From a virus, in the IMG/VR virus record IMGVR_UViG_3300036652_002418, positions 1 through 33,290 of that record: 33,290 nucleotides of DNA; one strand, 5' to 3'. Below are positions 1 to 8,196 of the stretch, piece after piece (within the stretch, counting starts at the first letter, position 1; every line of letters starts with the position of its first letter). The position numbers and the translations under genes are program-made. The notes below the pieces were generated by a model. The model made no database searches. It saw nothing but the letters and a program-made list of their open reading frames with translations, and was not told the origin of the DNA.

Positions 1-126
1 TAAGTCGCCAAGGGCACTGCAGCCGAAAAAGTGATTGTTGAATCGCCCGTTCCCGTTGCTTTGGTGAGCGTCCCACTCGATTGGGGGGCACTCGCACCGG
101 AACAAAAAAGCAGCGTTCCGCTACTG
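1..126. repeat. Terminal direct repeat, left copy
   Basis: These 126 bases are identical to 33164-33289. The very last base of the window (33290, T) differs from base 127 (A). The repeat lies inside one reading frame that closes perfectly across it, so it is best read as assembly overlap of a circular or circularly permuted molecule rather than a biological repeat. Confidence 0.9.
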
Positions 127-278
127 ATAGTGCCAAGCACCGTATAGGTGTTGCCATTATTCGTATAGGTCGCGCCCACCGTCGCATTGGCAGAGCTTAC
201 AGTGAATAAATATCCAGTTGTAGTTCCTGTAGAAGGAAATTTCTGAATCGTGGGAGCTTTGTAAGGTGTATAGCTCAT
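1..278 (-). CDS. Glycine-rich tail fibre protein, N-terminal part (gene spans the circular junction)
   Basis: The ATG at 278 has a strong ribosome site (AAGGAGAA, about 6 bases upstream). The frame is open through base 1 and continues in frame at 33163, giving a 282-residue protein whose remainder is at 32593-33163. The N-terminal 90 or so residues are rich in Thr, Ser and Gly and look like a beta-structured adaptor. The C-terminal half is glycine-rich, as in many phage fibre tip proteins. It lies just downstream of the tail-spike-like gene, 13 bases away, in the late operon. The inferred role is host recognition. The exact family was not recognised, and the protein is split only because the circular genome was cut here. 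Confidence 0.85.
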   Translation of the reverse strand, partial: MSYTPYKAPTIQKFPSTGTTTGYLFTVSSANATVGATYTNNGNTYTVLGTISSGTLLFCSGASAPQSSGTLTKATGTGDSTITFSAAVPLAT

Positions 279-291
279 ATATTATTCTCCT

Positions 292-840
292 TTAAAATAC
301 ATCCCAACTTGTTCCATTGTTCATGAACGTGCGTGAATCATACTGAGACAGAACCGTCGCATAGACATTACTTCCATCGACATTGTCCGATCCGCTTCCC
401 TGTATGGTAGTCCCATTTCCGCCCGTACCAACATCTTTCACGGTAATCTCAAGTCCCACCGGACTAGTAGAGCAGAGAGGAAGTGTATGAGTGAGACTTC
501 CGCCCGTGCTATTTGATCTCACCACACCGTCAGTTACGAGTAGAGTTGTATTCGTGGTGACAGTTCTTACTCCTCCACCTTGCACATTATCTACGGTCCA
601 AAGAACGTTGTTATTTGCGTCCTCAAGTACAAACTTGTAGGGCACGGCTGGATTAAGCCAAACGTCCGCATAACCATTGGCATCTAAAATGACGGGATTC
701 GCATTCGTTGTTCCGCTTGGATTTGAGTATGTCGCTTGTGGCGTTGTAGTTCCTGCCACATAGGAGAAAAGTTGACCTCCTGCGAGCGGGACTCCGTTTG
801 CATCAAAAAAGCGCTGCCTAAGAAGGGGTGAAAGATTCAT
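292..840 (-). CDS. Tail-spike/fibre protein with head-binding-like N-terminus and a duplicated tip domain
   Basis: The protein has 182 residues. The N-terminal 85 residues (FFDANGVPLAGGQL, then AGTTTPQATYS, NPVILDANG and LWTVDNV) match the head-binding adaptor found at the start of many P22-like tail spikes. It joins the fibre to the virion. Residues 91-182 are 69/92 identical, without gaps, to the last 92 residues of the fibre encoded at 6176-6760. There is no long beta-helix or depolymerase domain, so it is a short adaptor or fibre rather than a full enzymatic spike. The ATG overlaps the stop of the upstream ejection gene (ATGA), which suggests coupled translation. The adhesion role is inferred. 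Confidence 0.8.
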   Translation of the reverse strand: MNLSPLLRQRFFDANGVPLAGGQLFSYVAGTTTPQATYSNPSGTTNANPVILDANGYADVWLNPAVPYKFVLEDANNNVLWTVDNVQGGGVRTVTTNTTLLVTDGVVRSNSTGGSLTHTLPLCSTSPVGLEITVKDVGTGGNGTTIQGSGSDNVDGSNVYATVLSQYDSRTFMNNGTSWDVF

Positions 841-3140
841 GGCTTGCCCCAGCCTTTCTGAATTTGATTCATAACTTTTTTCATGGCTTGACTCCCAGAC
901 TTGAGATCGGAAGCTTGAATGAGAAGCTGTCTACCTTTGGGATCTTGAAGTAATCGTTGTGTAAGCGCGTTATCTTGAATTCCAAGTTTTTCAATGCCTT
1001 GCGCTACCCAATGGTCTTCGCCGCCCTTTTGCTGAATGATGCCTTTTACAAATTCTTTTGCTCCACTTGCTGGATCATGAGACTCCATCACGCTTCGAGG
1101 TATCACCACTTCACCAGGGCTTAGCTTTGCGGTAACGGAGTCATTCTTCTTATTGTTGCCGTGATACAAAGCTCTGCCAGGGACCATCCCGCCAGCTTGC
1201 ATACCTGGATATCCGATAATGTGACCTAGGGTCTGGCCTTGTTGTTGTTCATTATTTGATGGAGGCTGTGGATGGGGCTTAGGTGCCTTTTTTTCAGGTT
1301 CAGGATCTGAATCCGGATACCCGATCAACTGTCCGAGTGTTTTTTTCTTTGTATCTTCAACTAGACCGCCATCGGCGTAGTTGGTGTTTCCTGATGTGTT
1401 GTCTGGCTGCTGATTAGGCGGACTTGCAACGTTCCGCAAAGAAGCTTTACCTCCGATACTCTCAGCCTTAGCTCCCTGAAGGGCAGCGTTGAATGCACTT
1501 TGACCCTCGGGCGTTTTTAGAATTTGATAGGCCCGCTGAATTGTTGCATCAGTAAGATTTCCGGTAGCCCCTGCGATTTTCTGGATTGCTGCAACAGGAA
1601 TTCGTCCTGCCTGGATTCCAAGCTTAAGAGCCATGGGACTCGTTGCGACCGCTGCGATTCCTCCCGCGATAGGGCCGCCAAAGGCTTGCCCAACGATTCC
1701 GGCCTTCAGTGCGCGTTCTACACCTTTACCGTTTGTGTCAGCGGAGGATAGACCTGGACTTGCGAAGCGCTTCGCGGCTGCATATTGCTGAGCGCCGCTT
1801 AGCATGTCTGCACCGGCTACATCACCTAGTTGCTTAAGATCAGCCGCATTTTTAGCGTTTAGTCCGTTTCCCGCTCCCGCAAGGGCAGCATCAGGATTGC
1901 CAGGCGCAATGAGGTTTTTATTCATTTTGTCTTGGATGTCATGGAGCCTAGAAAGCTCATTATTGGCATCCGCAACCGTGGGGGACATCGTGTTTACGAT
2001 CTGCCTTGCTTGAGCGGCCCCGTTCTTGGCCGCAATTTGGGCGTCCTTTCCGGGAACAAAAATCTGACCATCCTTCATGTAGGAGCCAGTTCCCCTGTCT
2101 TGAAGGAATTGCTTGATGTCGAACATTTCTTTAGGTGTAACGTTCCCGTTGGCATCAGCTAGTTTTCCAATCCGGTCAGCAAGGTCATTCACCTGATTCA
2201 CTTCTTCGAACCGAAGGCTCGAGTTCATGCGATTTTTCACCTGATTAAGTGCATCAACAACCGGTGCAATGGGCACTACTTTCTGATCAGGAAGCTTATT
2301 AAGCGCGTTGCCAACCTGCTGTCCGAGTTGAGCGCGTCGTGCACGAACCGAATCTTGAAACCCTTGCCTAATCTGATTGGCAGCTCCTGAGATATCATCT
2401 CCGTGATCAGCAATGAGCTTTTGAACCTGAGGATATTGCTCGATGTAGGTTTTGATTTCTTGCTCAGGAACGCCGGTCAGGACACTTCCTAACTTTGAAA
2501 CCGCCTTGGTTCCCGCTGTGCTTGCCGTGCGCCCTAAAGCAGTCGCTCCTTCGCCGATAGCATCCGCTGACTTCGCCACCGATCCTACGATCCCCTTTGC
2601 AACATCTCCTACCGGGACATAGGTCATAGGATCAGCTGCCACATTGATTCCAGTTCCAACAATGGCAGCGGGGCTTGCAGATACGGCGTTTTCAACTGAA
2701 CCAGGCATGGCCTTATCGGCGATAAAGCCTAAGGGCCCGCTCTTAATTGCAGCGGAAGCTAACTTCTGTGCATTAGGAGAAAGAAGCGCATCTGTTGAAA
2801 AGCCTGCTTTTGCAGCGATGTCCTTTCCAGTGGGAGCGAGATTTGGATCTGATCCAAATTGATTCTTAAATGCGCTCATCGCGCCCGATGCTCCGCCGCC
2901 ATTCTGAAGGCTTGCGATCGCAGCGCGAGTAGGCGCGCCACCATAGCTATCAATAGTTTGGCCTGCTTGAGTGATGCCGCCTAAGATTGCACGTCCGGAG
3001 TGAGTAAGAAATCCTGGGCCGCTATCCTTTTCACCTTCAGCGGGGAATTGATTCCAATCGAATTTCCCCTTTCCTTGAGCGATAGGTTGCGCGGCGTCTT
3101 CCGTTGGGTATTGACTCCAATCAAATTTAGCGGCGCCCAT
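837..3140 (-). CDS. Large virion ejection protein (P22 gp16-position, internal virion protein)
   Basis: This 767-residue protein is the last of three ejection-type genes, in the place of P22 gp16 (609 residues). It is rich in Ala, Gly and Gln and mostly predicted helical. The N-terminus carries two copies of a short motif, KFDWSQYP and KFDWNQFP. Two related motifs, TLGQLIGYP and TLGHIIGYP, lie near residues 600-645. The segment AGGMVPGRALYHG then KLSPGEVVIPRSV (about 650-690) is common near the C-termini of phage tape-measure and internal virion proteins. It probably enters the cell with the DNA to build the channel through the envelope. The gene starts one base before the preceding stop ends. 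Confidence 0.75.
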   Translation of the reverse strand: MGAAKFDWSQYPTEDAAQPIAQGKGKFDWNQFPAEGEKDSGPGFLTHSGRAILGGITQAGQTIDSYGGAPTRAAIASLQNGGGASGAMSAFKNQFGSDPNLAPTGKDIAAKAGFSTDALLSPNAQKLASAAIKSGPLGFIADKAMPGSVENAVSASPAAIVGTGINVAADPMTYVPVGDVAKGIVGSVAKSADAIGEGATALGRTASTAGTKAVSKLGSVLTGVPEQEIKTYIEQYPQVQKLIADHGDDISGAANQIRQGFQDSVRARRAQLGQQVGNALNKLPDQKVVPIAPVVDALNQVKNRMNSSLRFEEVNQVNDLADRIGKLADANGNVTPKEMFDIKQFLQDRGTGSYMKDGQIFVPGKDAQIAAKNGAAQARQIVNTMSPTVADANNELSRLHDIQDKMNKNLIAPGNPDAALAGAGNGLNAKNAADLKQLGDVAGADMLSGAQQYAAAKRFASPGLSSADTNGKGVERALKAGIVGQAFGGPIAGGIAAVATSPMALKLGIQAGRIPVAAIQKIAGATGNLTDATIQRAYQILKTPEGQSAFNAALQGAKAESIGGKASLRNVASPPNQQPDNTSGNTNYADGGLVEDTKKKTLGQLIGYPDSDPEPEKKAPKPHPQPPSNNEQQQGQTLGHIIGYPGMQAGGMVPGRALYHGNNKKNDSVTAKLSPGEVVIPRSVMESHDPASGAKEFVKGIIQQKGGEDHWVAQGIEKLGIQDNALTQRLLQDPKGRQLLIQASDLKSGSQAMKKVMNQIQKGWGKP

Positions 3141-4409
3141 TTACTTAACCACCTTCCCGCCAGCTGCAATTGCTTCGCCTTTCATCGCAGCAGGAATGAG
3201 TCGACTCTTTCCATCAGGACCCATCATCCTCACCATTCCTTGTGGGGCCGGAGGCGGTGAAGTGCCAGCTTGCGCAGATTCACCGCCCGCTAAGCCTAAA
3301 GCATTTGAAACCATAGTATTGATTCCGCCCATGATTCCTCCGCGTTTAGAGGGCGGGACATACGGTCCGATTTGATCCTGAAGTTGCTGTGACGCTGCGA
3401 AAGTATTGTCGACTGCAGGCTCATAAGTCATGGTCGGATCATTAACATTTGCCTGTTTTTGTCTGGCCTGAAATCGTTGTTGGATTCCGCGCAGAGACTG
3501 TACATTTGCTCGAAAGGTTGAACCGGCATCGCGCATGAGATTGTCTCGAGTAGCTTGATCAACTCCCCCGGAGAGAGCCTTTGATGCCATATTCTTCCAT
3601 GTGTCCGATGCTGATTGAGACTTAGTTAATTCTTCGAGCGAATTCACATCAGGCGCATTCGGGAATTTAATTTTGAATGCATTGAGAACAAGGGATGCAT
3701 CACCTTGAGGGCTCGGATGGTTATAATTATCGATCATCTGTTGCATTGCCATCTGTGATGATCGAATAGGTTTGGCTTGCTGATCATATTGACCTGTGAG
3801 CTCCGCATTGGGTGAGCGCGACCCGTAGAGGGATGCGTTGACTTCCGCTGGCACCTTAGCCAAATTGAGCTGGGCCATTTTTTGAGCAATGCCTGCGCTA
3901 GTATTCATACCGTATTGAACCGATTGCTCCATTGGCCCGCGTTCAAATACAGGGCTAGCATTTGAGGTATCGACTCCCATCGATTTTAGCTGGGCAATAA
4001 CATTTGGATACATTTTGGCAGCTACACTGTCTGGCTTAGATAGCAACAACTGATATGCAGGAAGGGTTAAGCTAAGTTGCTGATGTGCAGCCGCGAGCTG
4101 CGCAGTCTGCGCCTCTGCAGCCTTCTTGTTCTGTTCATCAAATTGACTTTTCATTTGCATGGCTGCCATGGGATTTGTCTTCCCTAGCGTCGACAGCAAT
4201 CCTGCCTGATTTAATTCTCCCGTATTTGGATCGGTATTTTGAGCCACTGCCTGCCTCATCGCAGCCTGTTGCCGCATTTGATAACCCATTTGGGCCTGCT
4301 GCATTCCTAGGGAGCTTAACCGCATTGCGTTTTCGGCAGCCGTAAGTGGCGAAGGTATATTGATCTGAGGTGCTTGAACGTTGGAATAAATGCTTGCGTC
4401 TATTGCCAT
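3141..4409 (-). CDS. Virion ejection protein (P22 gp20-position)
   Basis: The product has 422 residues, close to P22 gp20 (471). It is rich in Ala, Gln and Met, with long amphipathic helices such as the Gln/Met-rich stretch at residues 30-55. The ribosome site AAGGAGGAAAAC lies just before the ATG at 4409. Its position between the gp7-like gene and the large ejection gene, with 10-bp and zero-bp spacing, and its composition support a role as an internal virion protein released into the host during DNA delivery. I recognise no enzymatic motif. The assignment rests mainly on gene order and composition. Confidence 0.7.
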   Translation of the reverse strand: MAIDASIYSNVQAPQINIPSPLTAAENAMRLSSLGMQQAQMGYQMRQQAAMRQAVAQNTDPNTGELNQAGLLSTLGKTNPMAAMQMKSQFDEQNKKAAEAQTAQLAAAHQQLSLTLPAYQLLLSKPDSVAAKMYPNVIAQLKSMGVDTSNASPVFERGPMEQSVQYGMNTSAGIAQKMAQLNLAKVPAEVNASLYGSRSPNAELTGQYDQQAKPIRSSQMAMQQMIDNYNHPSPQGDASLVLNAFKIKFPNAPDVNSLEELTKSQSASDTWKNMASKALSGGVDQATRDNLMRDAGSTFRANVQSLRGIQQRFQARQKQANVNDPTMTYEPAVDNTFAASQQLQDQIGPYVPPSKRGGIMGGINTMVSNALGLAGGESAQAGTSPPPAPQGMVRMMGPDGKSRLIPAAMKGEAIAAGGKVVK

Positions 4410-4419
4410 GTTTTCCTCC

Positions 4420-5286
4420 TTACCCTTCTAGTCCGAAAAATGTACTTGGAGATGAACCGTAGTTATATCCTAAGGTTGCTCCTCCTCCTCCTCCAATTGC
4501 AGCTGGAGCTGCCTGGGCAGTGTTGTTCAAAGCTGATAATGTTTGATAACCCACTGCGGCATTTCCTAGTCCACTGCCTATGCCCGATAGAGCGCTTCCC
4601 CATGCGTTCCCTGAAGCTATTTGAGATGCAGCTTGGGCATTCGCTGATCCAGTCATAAGATTGCCAATGGCTCCAGCAGTCCCTGTGGCGATATTTCCAA
4701 CATTAGTGGCCATATTCATTCCGGCTTGACCTATTTGACCTGCGGCAGTCTGTCCCGTTCCAGCAAGCGAAGCGAGTCGATTATACTGTGTATTTTGATT
4801 GTTCATGAAGCGATTGTAAGCATTCTGATATTCATTTGATGCGGATCCTTGGGCATAATTAGTCAAATCCTTCAAGGTTCCGCCACTCATGAGGGAGCCT
4901 CGGGCAGCCGCTGAACGCTCCAAAGCTTGTTGCCCCTGCTGGAGATCAAACTGATAAGCAGGGTCCATGTTGTTTTGAAAATCCTGCTGCGTGAAACTCA
5001 CTGGCTGTGCTGCCATGGAAGACATCTGGGAAAGAGCACCTTTCCCTGCCTGAAGCCACGGAGCGATGTTTTGTTGTTGCTGATTAAACTCATTCTGCTG
5101 CACAGCGGTCGCATTCTGCGAGGCCTGGTACTGCAGTTGAGCCGCCTGAAGTGCAGCTTGAGATTGTTCGTCTGCTGCTTTACCTGCCGCGTTACTAGAC
5201 ACCGCAGCTCCGGCTAATCCGAGACCACCGCTAATCACCGCGCTGCCAATTAAAGCTCCGCCTATTCCCCCAATGAGAGCTGACAT
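4420..5286 (-). CDS. DNA transfer / ejection protein (P22 gp7-like)
   Basis: The protein has 288 residues. It starts with a glycine/alanine-rich hydrophobic segment (GGIGGALIGSAVISGG). A Gln-rich helical domain follows, then the hallmark stretch of the phage DNA-transfer family: DPAYQFDLQQGQQALERSAA near residue 107, the start of GSLMSGGTLKDL, and NAYNRFMNNQNTQYNRLA. P22 gp7 (229 residues) is ejected into the periplasm and membrane during infection. Here the gene occupies the same position, upstream of the two larger ejection genes, and overlaps the end of the SET-domain gene by 25 bases. The hydrophobic N-terminus probably inserts into the host membrane. Confidence 0.82.
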   Translation of the reverse strand: MSALIGGIGGALIGSAVISGGLGLAGAAVSSNAAGKAADEQSQAALQAAQLQYQASQNATAVQQNEFNQQQQNIAPWLQAGKGALSQMSSMAAQPVSFTQQDFQNNMDPAYQFDLQQGQQALERSAAARGSLMSGGTLKDLTNYAQGSASNEYQNAYNRFMNNQNTQYNRLASLAGTGQTAAGQIGQAGMNMATNVGNIATGTAGAIGNLMTGSANAQAASQIASGNAWGSALSGIGSGLGNAAVGYQTLSALNNTAQAAPAAIGGGGGATLGYNYGSSPSTFFGLEG

Positions 5287-6179
5287 TCTGCTACCCTCCC
5301 TTTTCCGGCTAATAATAATTCCGGACGCGTATTAACAAATGATAAATAGTAATCATTTAAAATTTCATTGCCAGGTTCAATATCTTTCATGGCGATTAGA
5401 TCGACATCGCCGCTTTCCCGCATAATCATTTCCCCATTTGGATTTCCGCTATGATTGCAAAAGCGACCCATTGGTGTTCTTTTTCCTTGAATTCTTGCAC
5501 GGGCAATGAAGCTATCTTTCTCAAATCGTTTAGTCGCGAATACTCCAAGTCCATGGATAACGGATTCCCCAATGCGAATCCCATCAGTATCGGTTGGAAA
5601 GCTAATTTGATCATCGGGATGCTCTGATAGTGCTTTCACTTCTTCTGGAGAAAATCCTAGAAAATGAATCGCATCCTGAAAGTGTCTAGGAGAAGCGAGA
5701 TAAGCTTCATCAAAATTCTCAGCGAAAAGACGCGCTTCAACTTTTTTTAAATCTCGTTCGTCACTAGGATTTTGATGGACAGTAATCCAAATAGAATCTT
5801 CATGGGCATAACCAACTCGTTTAATTCCTGGCAATGATTTGACCACAGTTGAAGCCGTGAGTGTTTTCATTCCGTTTTCAGTCCATACGGTAAGTTTTCC
5901 TTGGCTAAGGATATTGAGATGCGCAGTTTTATGTATCTTTCCTGTGACTATCATTCCTTTTGGAATTAATGCTTCGCGCATATAGATACCGGGTTCAAAA
6001 TGGTGAGTGGTCTTGAATGATTCGCCGGGGATATATCCAGGCATTGCTTGCATCGCGGCCTCTAGTCCTAAGATAAGCTCACGCATCTCGCGGATCGACT
6101 TCTTTTCCTTACCTAGAAGTGAAAGGGCATTTTGGATTTTCTGGCCAGGTGATTCTTGAATAAGCGGAGAAGTATTCAT
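5262..6179 (-). CDS. Cupin-SET domain fusion, putative protein-lysine methyltransferase
   Basis: The protein has 305 residues. The start is the ATG at 6179, which overlaps the upstream fibre stop (ATGA). Residues 60-135 look like a cupin-type beta barrel (VTGKIHKTAHLNILSQGKL). Residues 200-280 carry the signatures of a SET domain: GIRIGESVIHGLGVFATKRF, then FCNHSGNPNG (the NHS..PN substrate/SAM pocket motif) and IEPGNEILNDYY (the catalytic-tyrosine motif). SET enzymes use S-adenosylmethionine to methylate lysines. The gene sits where P22 has small assembly genes, between a fibre and ejection proteins. It may modify virion proteins or be packaged and act on host proteins. Enzymatic activity is inferred from motifs only. 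Confidence 0.75.
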   Translation of the reverse strand: MNTSPLIQESPGQKIQNALSLLGKEKKSIREMRELILGLEAAMQAMPGYIPGESFKTTHHFEPGIYMREALIPKGMIVTGKIHKTAHLNILSQGKLTVWTENGMKTLTASTVVKSLPGIKRVGYAHEDSIWITVHQNPSDERDLKKVEARLFAENFDEAYLASPRHFQDAIHFLGFSPEEVKALSEHPDDQISFPTDTDGIRIGESVIHGLGVFATKRFEKDSFIARARIQGKRTPMGRFCNHSGNPNGEMIMRESGDVDLIAMKDIEPGNEILNDYYLSFVNTRPELLLAGKGRVAECQLSLGE

Positions 6180-6760
6180 ATCACATCCCAACTCGTTCCA
6201 TTGTTCACGAACGTCCTTGAGTCATACTGGACGAGCACTGTTGCATAGGTATTGCTTCCGTCGACATTGTCACTCCCACTGCCTTTGACTGACGTTCCGA
6301 ATCCTGCCGATCCTACGTCTTTCACCGTGATCTCTGTTCCTGTCGAAGTGCTGGCGCAAGCAGGTAGAGTGTGCGTGAGGCTTCCACTTGTACTATCTGA
6401 GCGAACGAGGCCATCGGTTGAAACTAACGAGGTATTGGTTGTAACCGTGCGAACATTGCCTGGTGGAATGTCAGAGAGAGAAAGGACATTCCACGCAGGC
6501 GTCGCACTTTGTGACCCAGTGCCTGTTTGAGAAAGAAACTTCTTAGTTGCCGCGGTATTTCCAACCACGCGAAAAGGGTTCCCATCTATACCCCCATAGA
6601 TTATGTCCCCAACCGTAGTCATCGGATTGATGAGTACCTGGCCACTATTTCCACCGACTCTTGCAAAAAGTTGTCTAAACCAAGCCGTCCAAGGGACTGT
6701 AAGAAGTCCCTTTCCAGTAGTAAGCGGCGTCTGATACGGGACTGGAGGGACGTCAGCCAT
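6176..6760 (-). CDS. Tail fibre / tail-needle-position protein
   Basis: This 194-residue protein follows the gp10-like gene, the place of the P22 tail needle gp26. Its N-terminus contains WTAWFRQLFARV, then the fibre repeat PMTTVGDIIYGG and FLSQTGTGSQSATPAWN, which is typical of phage tail fibres. Residues 103-194 are a fibre-tip domain shared, at 75 percent identity, with the tail-spike-like protein at 292-840. The stop overlaps the start of the SET gene. It is probably a trimeric fibre at the tail tip. Whether it acts as the needle or a receptor-binding fibre cannot be decided from sequence. Confidence 0.75.
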   Translation of the reverse strand: MADVPPVPYQTPLTTGKGLLTVPWTAWFRQLFARVGGNSGQVLINPMTTVGDIIYGGIDGNPFRVVGNTAATKKFLSQTGTGSQSATPAWNVLSLSDIPPGNVRTVTTNTSLVSTDGLVRSDSTSGSLTHTLPACASTSTGTEITVKDVGSAGFGTSVKGSGSDNVDGSNTYATVLVQYDSRTFVNNGTSWDVI

Positions 6761-8196
6761 TAGGATGAACCTCCTTCAACATCAATTTCAGCGCCTAAAA
6801 GTGTCACTTTAATCGGATCAGTAATCTGTACGCGGTAGACACGGTCACGAGCAGCACCTAGCCTTCTCCAAATGACCCTTGTTCTTCTTGCGCCGATTTG
6901 ACCTGCGGATGCCCAGTGTTCGTTAGACCAGGAATGCCCAAAATCATTACTCCAGGCGAGCATGACTTGTGGATCGGTTCCTTGGCCTAATCCGTCTAAT
7001 CCAAGGCCCACTTCCATATCGAGCCAAAAACGGCTGTGAAATATCCTCAGTAAATCGTTAGAAAGATGGGGTGACGTGCGCTCGCGTCGTATCGCTGAAC
7101 CATTATCGGAATAAATAGTAGGGTCTAATGCGTATACATTCCCACTCACATAGTCACCGACCACGTTCGTATTAAAAGCAAACGCATGACAATCCGCAAG
7201 ATGCCGCTGGTAAGAGCCTTGAGAAAGGTAGGTCCTTTCATGCCATAGTCCCGTAGTCGTATCGTAGACCCATGTGGTGTTCGCGCCTGGCAAGTTTAAG
7301 CAATAAAAGTAATGTCCCGACTGTTCATAGGTCCATGCTCGAGCGGAAGAAAGATCTCCTAAGGACTCTATTTGGGTTTCAATTGCATAGGTGCTGATTC
7401 TTTGCGGCTGTAGCCCCTGCGCTTTGTAAACGATTCCCCGTCCATTGTTATCCTGGCCTAACCAATAGACGGCAGTCTGAATAGCTTGAATGGAATAAGA
7501 TGCCGCGCATCCAATTTCAATGACAGCACCTTGGACTCGTGCGATAGGAAAGCTTGAATTTCCGCTATCGTACCAGACTTCCATGTGCTTTTTGCTGAAG
7601 AGATACAGGTTCTCTTGGAGGGCAGTAAGTCCAACCAAATTATCCGGATGAGCTTCCGCTGATCCGGTATCAAGTCCATTGAAGGGAGTAACTGCATTGA
7701 TAGGCGTGATATAAAATTGTGAGGTATTTGGCTTATTGAAAACTAAGTAGCCATCTAAAAAGGAGACTGAATTTGCTCCATAGAAGCTTTCATCCACTAT
7801 CTGGACAAATGTGCTTGGATCGCTCATCGTCCAGAAATAACCATAAGTGCCGTCAACCAGGACGACCTGAAGACCATTGTCGGAAAATGAAACCGGACCT
7901 AAAGATGACTGAAGCGTTCCAACTAAAGTCGCAGCCCAATTGCTTCCAATCTGATAAAGAGCATTTCCGCCCACAGCCCAAAGCTGCCCTGAGGAGTCGC
8001 AGTAAACACCACGTACTGGAGAAGTGGGAAGTGTGACAAGGAGTCTAAGGCCAGGGGTTGAAACTAAGGCCCCGACCTCCCCTTCATTGCCAGTTCCCAG
8101 CTCGTCCATCTCAGGATAAAGATTGATGCATCTTTGGCAATCCACGTTCACACTCTGAAGCGTGTAACTTGGGCCAATGAAGCCTTTAAATCTCAT
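6760..8196 (-). CDS. Packaged DNA stabilization protein, tail hub (P22 gp10-like)
   Basis: The product has 478 residues, against 472 for P22 gp10. The N-terminus (GPSYTLQSVNVDCQRCINLY) and the beta-propeller-like series of WxxGxDNxGRG, LDGYLVFN and YDTTTGLWHE motifs match the family of P22-like head-closure/tail hub proteins. In P22 this protein binds below gp4 and seals packaged DNA in the head, forming the hub that carries needle and spikes. The gene overlaps gp4 by four bases upstream and abuts the fibre gene downstream. Confidence 0.88.
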   Translation of the reverse strand: MRFKGFIGPSYTLQSVNVDCQRCINLYPEMDELGTGNEGEVGALVSTPGLRLLVTLPTSPVRGVYCDSSGQLWAVGGNALYQIGSNWAATLVGTLQSSLGPVSFSDNGLQVVLVDGTYGYFWTMSDPSTFVQIVDESFYGANSVSFLDGYLVFNKPNTSQFYITPINAVTPFNGLDTGSAEAHPDNLVGLTALQENLYLFSKKHMEVWYDSGNSSFPIARVQGAVIEIGCAASYSIQAIQTAVYWLGQDNNGRGIVYKAQGLQPQRISTYAIETQIESLGDLSSARAWTYEQSGHYFYCLNLPGANTTWVYDTTTGLWHERTYLSQGSYQRHLADCHAFAFNTNVVGDYVSGNVYALDPTIYSDNGSAIRRERTSPHLSNDLLRIFHSRFWLDMEVGLGLDGLGQGTDPQVMLAWSNDFGHSWSNEHWASAGQIGARRTRVIWRRLGAARDRVYRVQITDPIKVTLLGAEIDVEGGSS

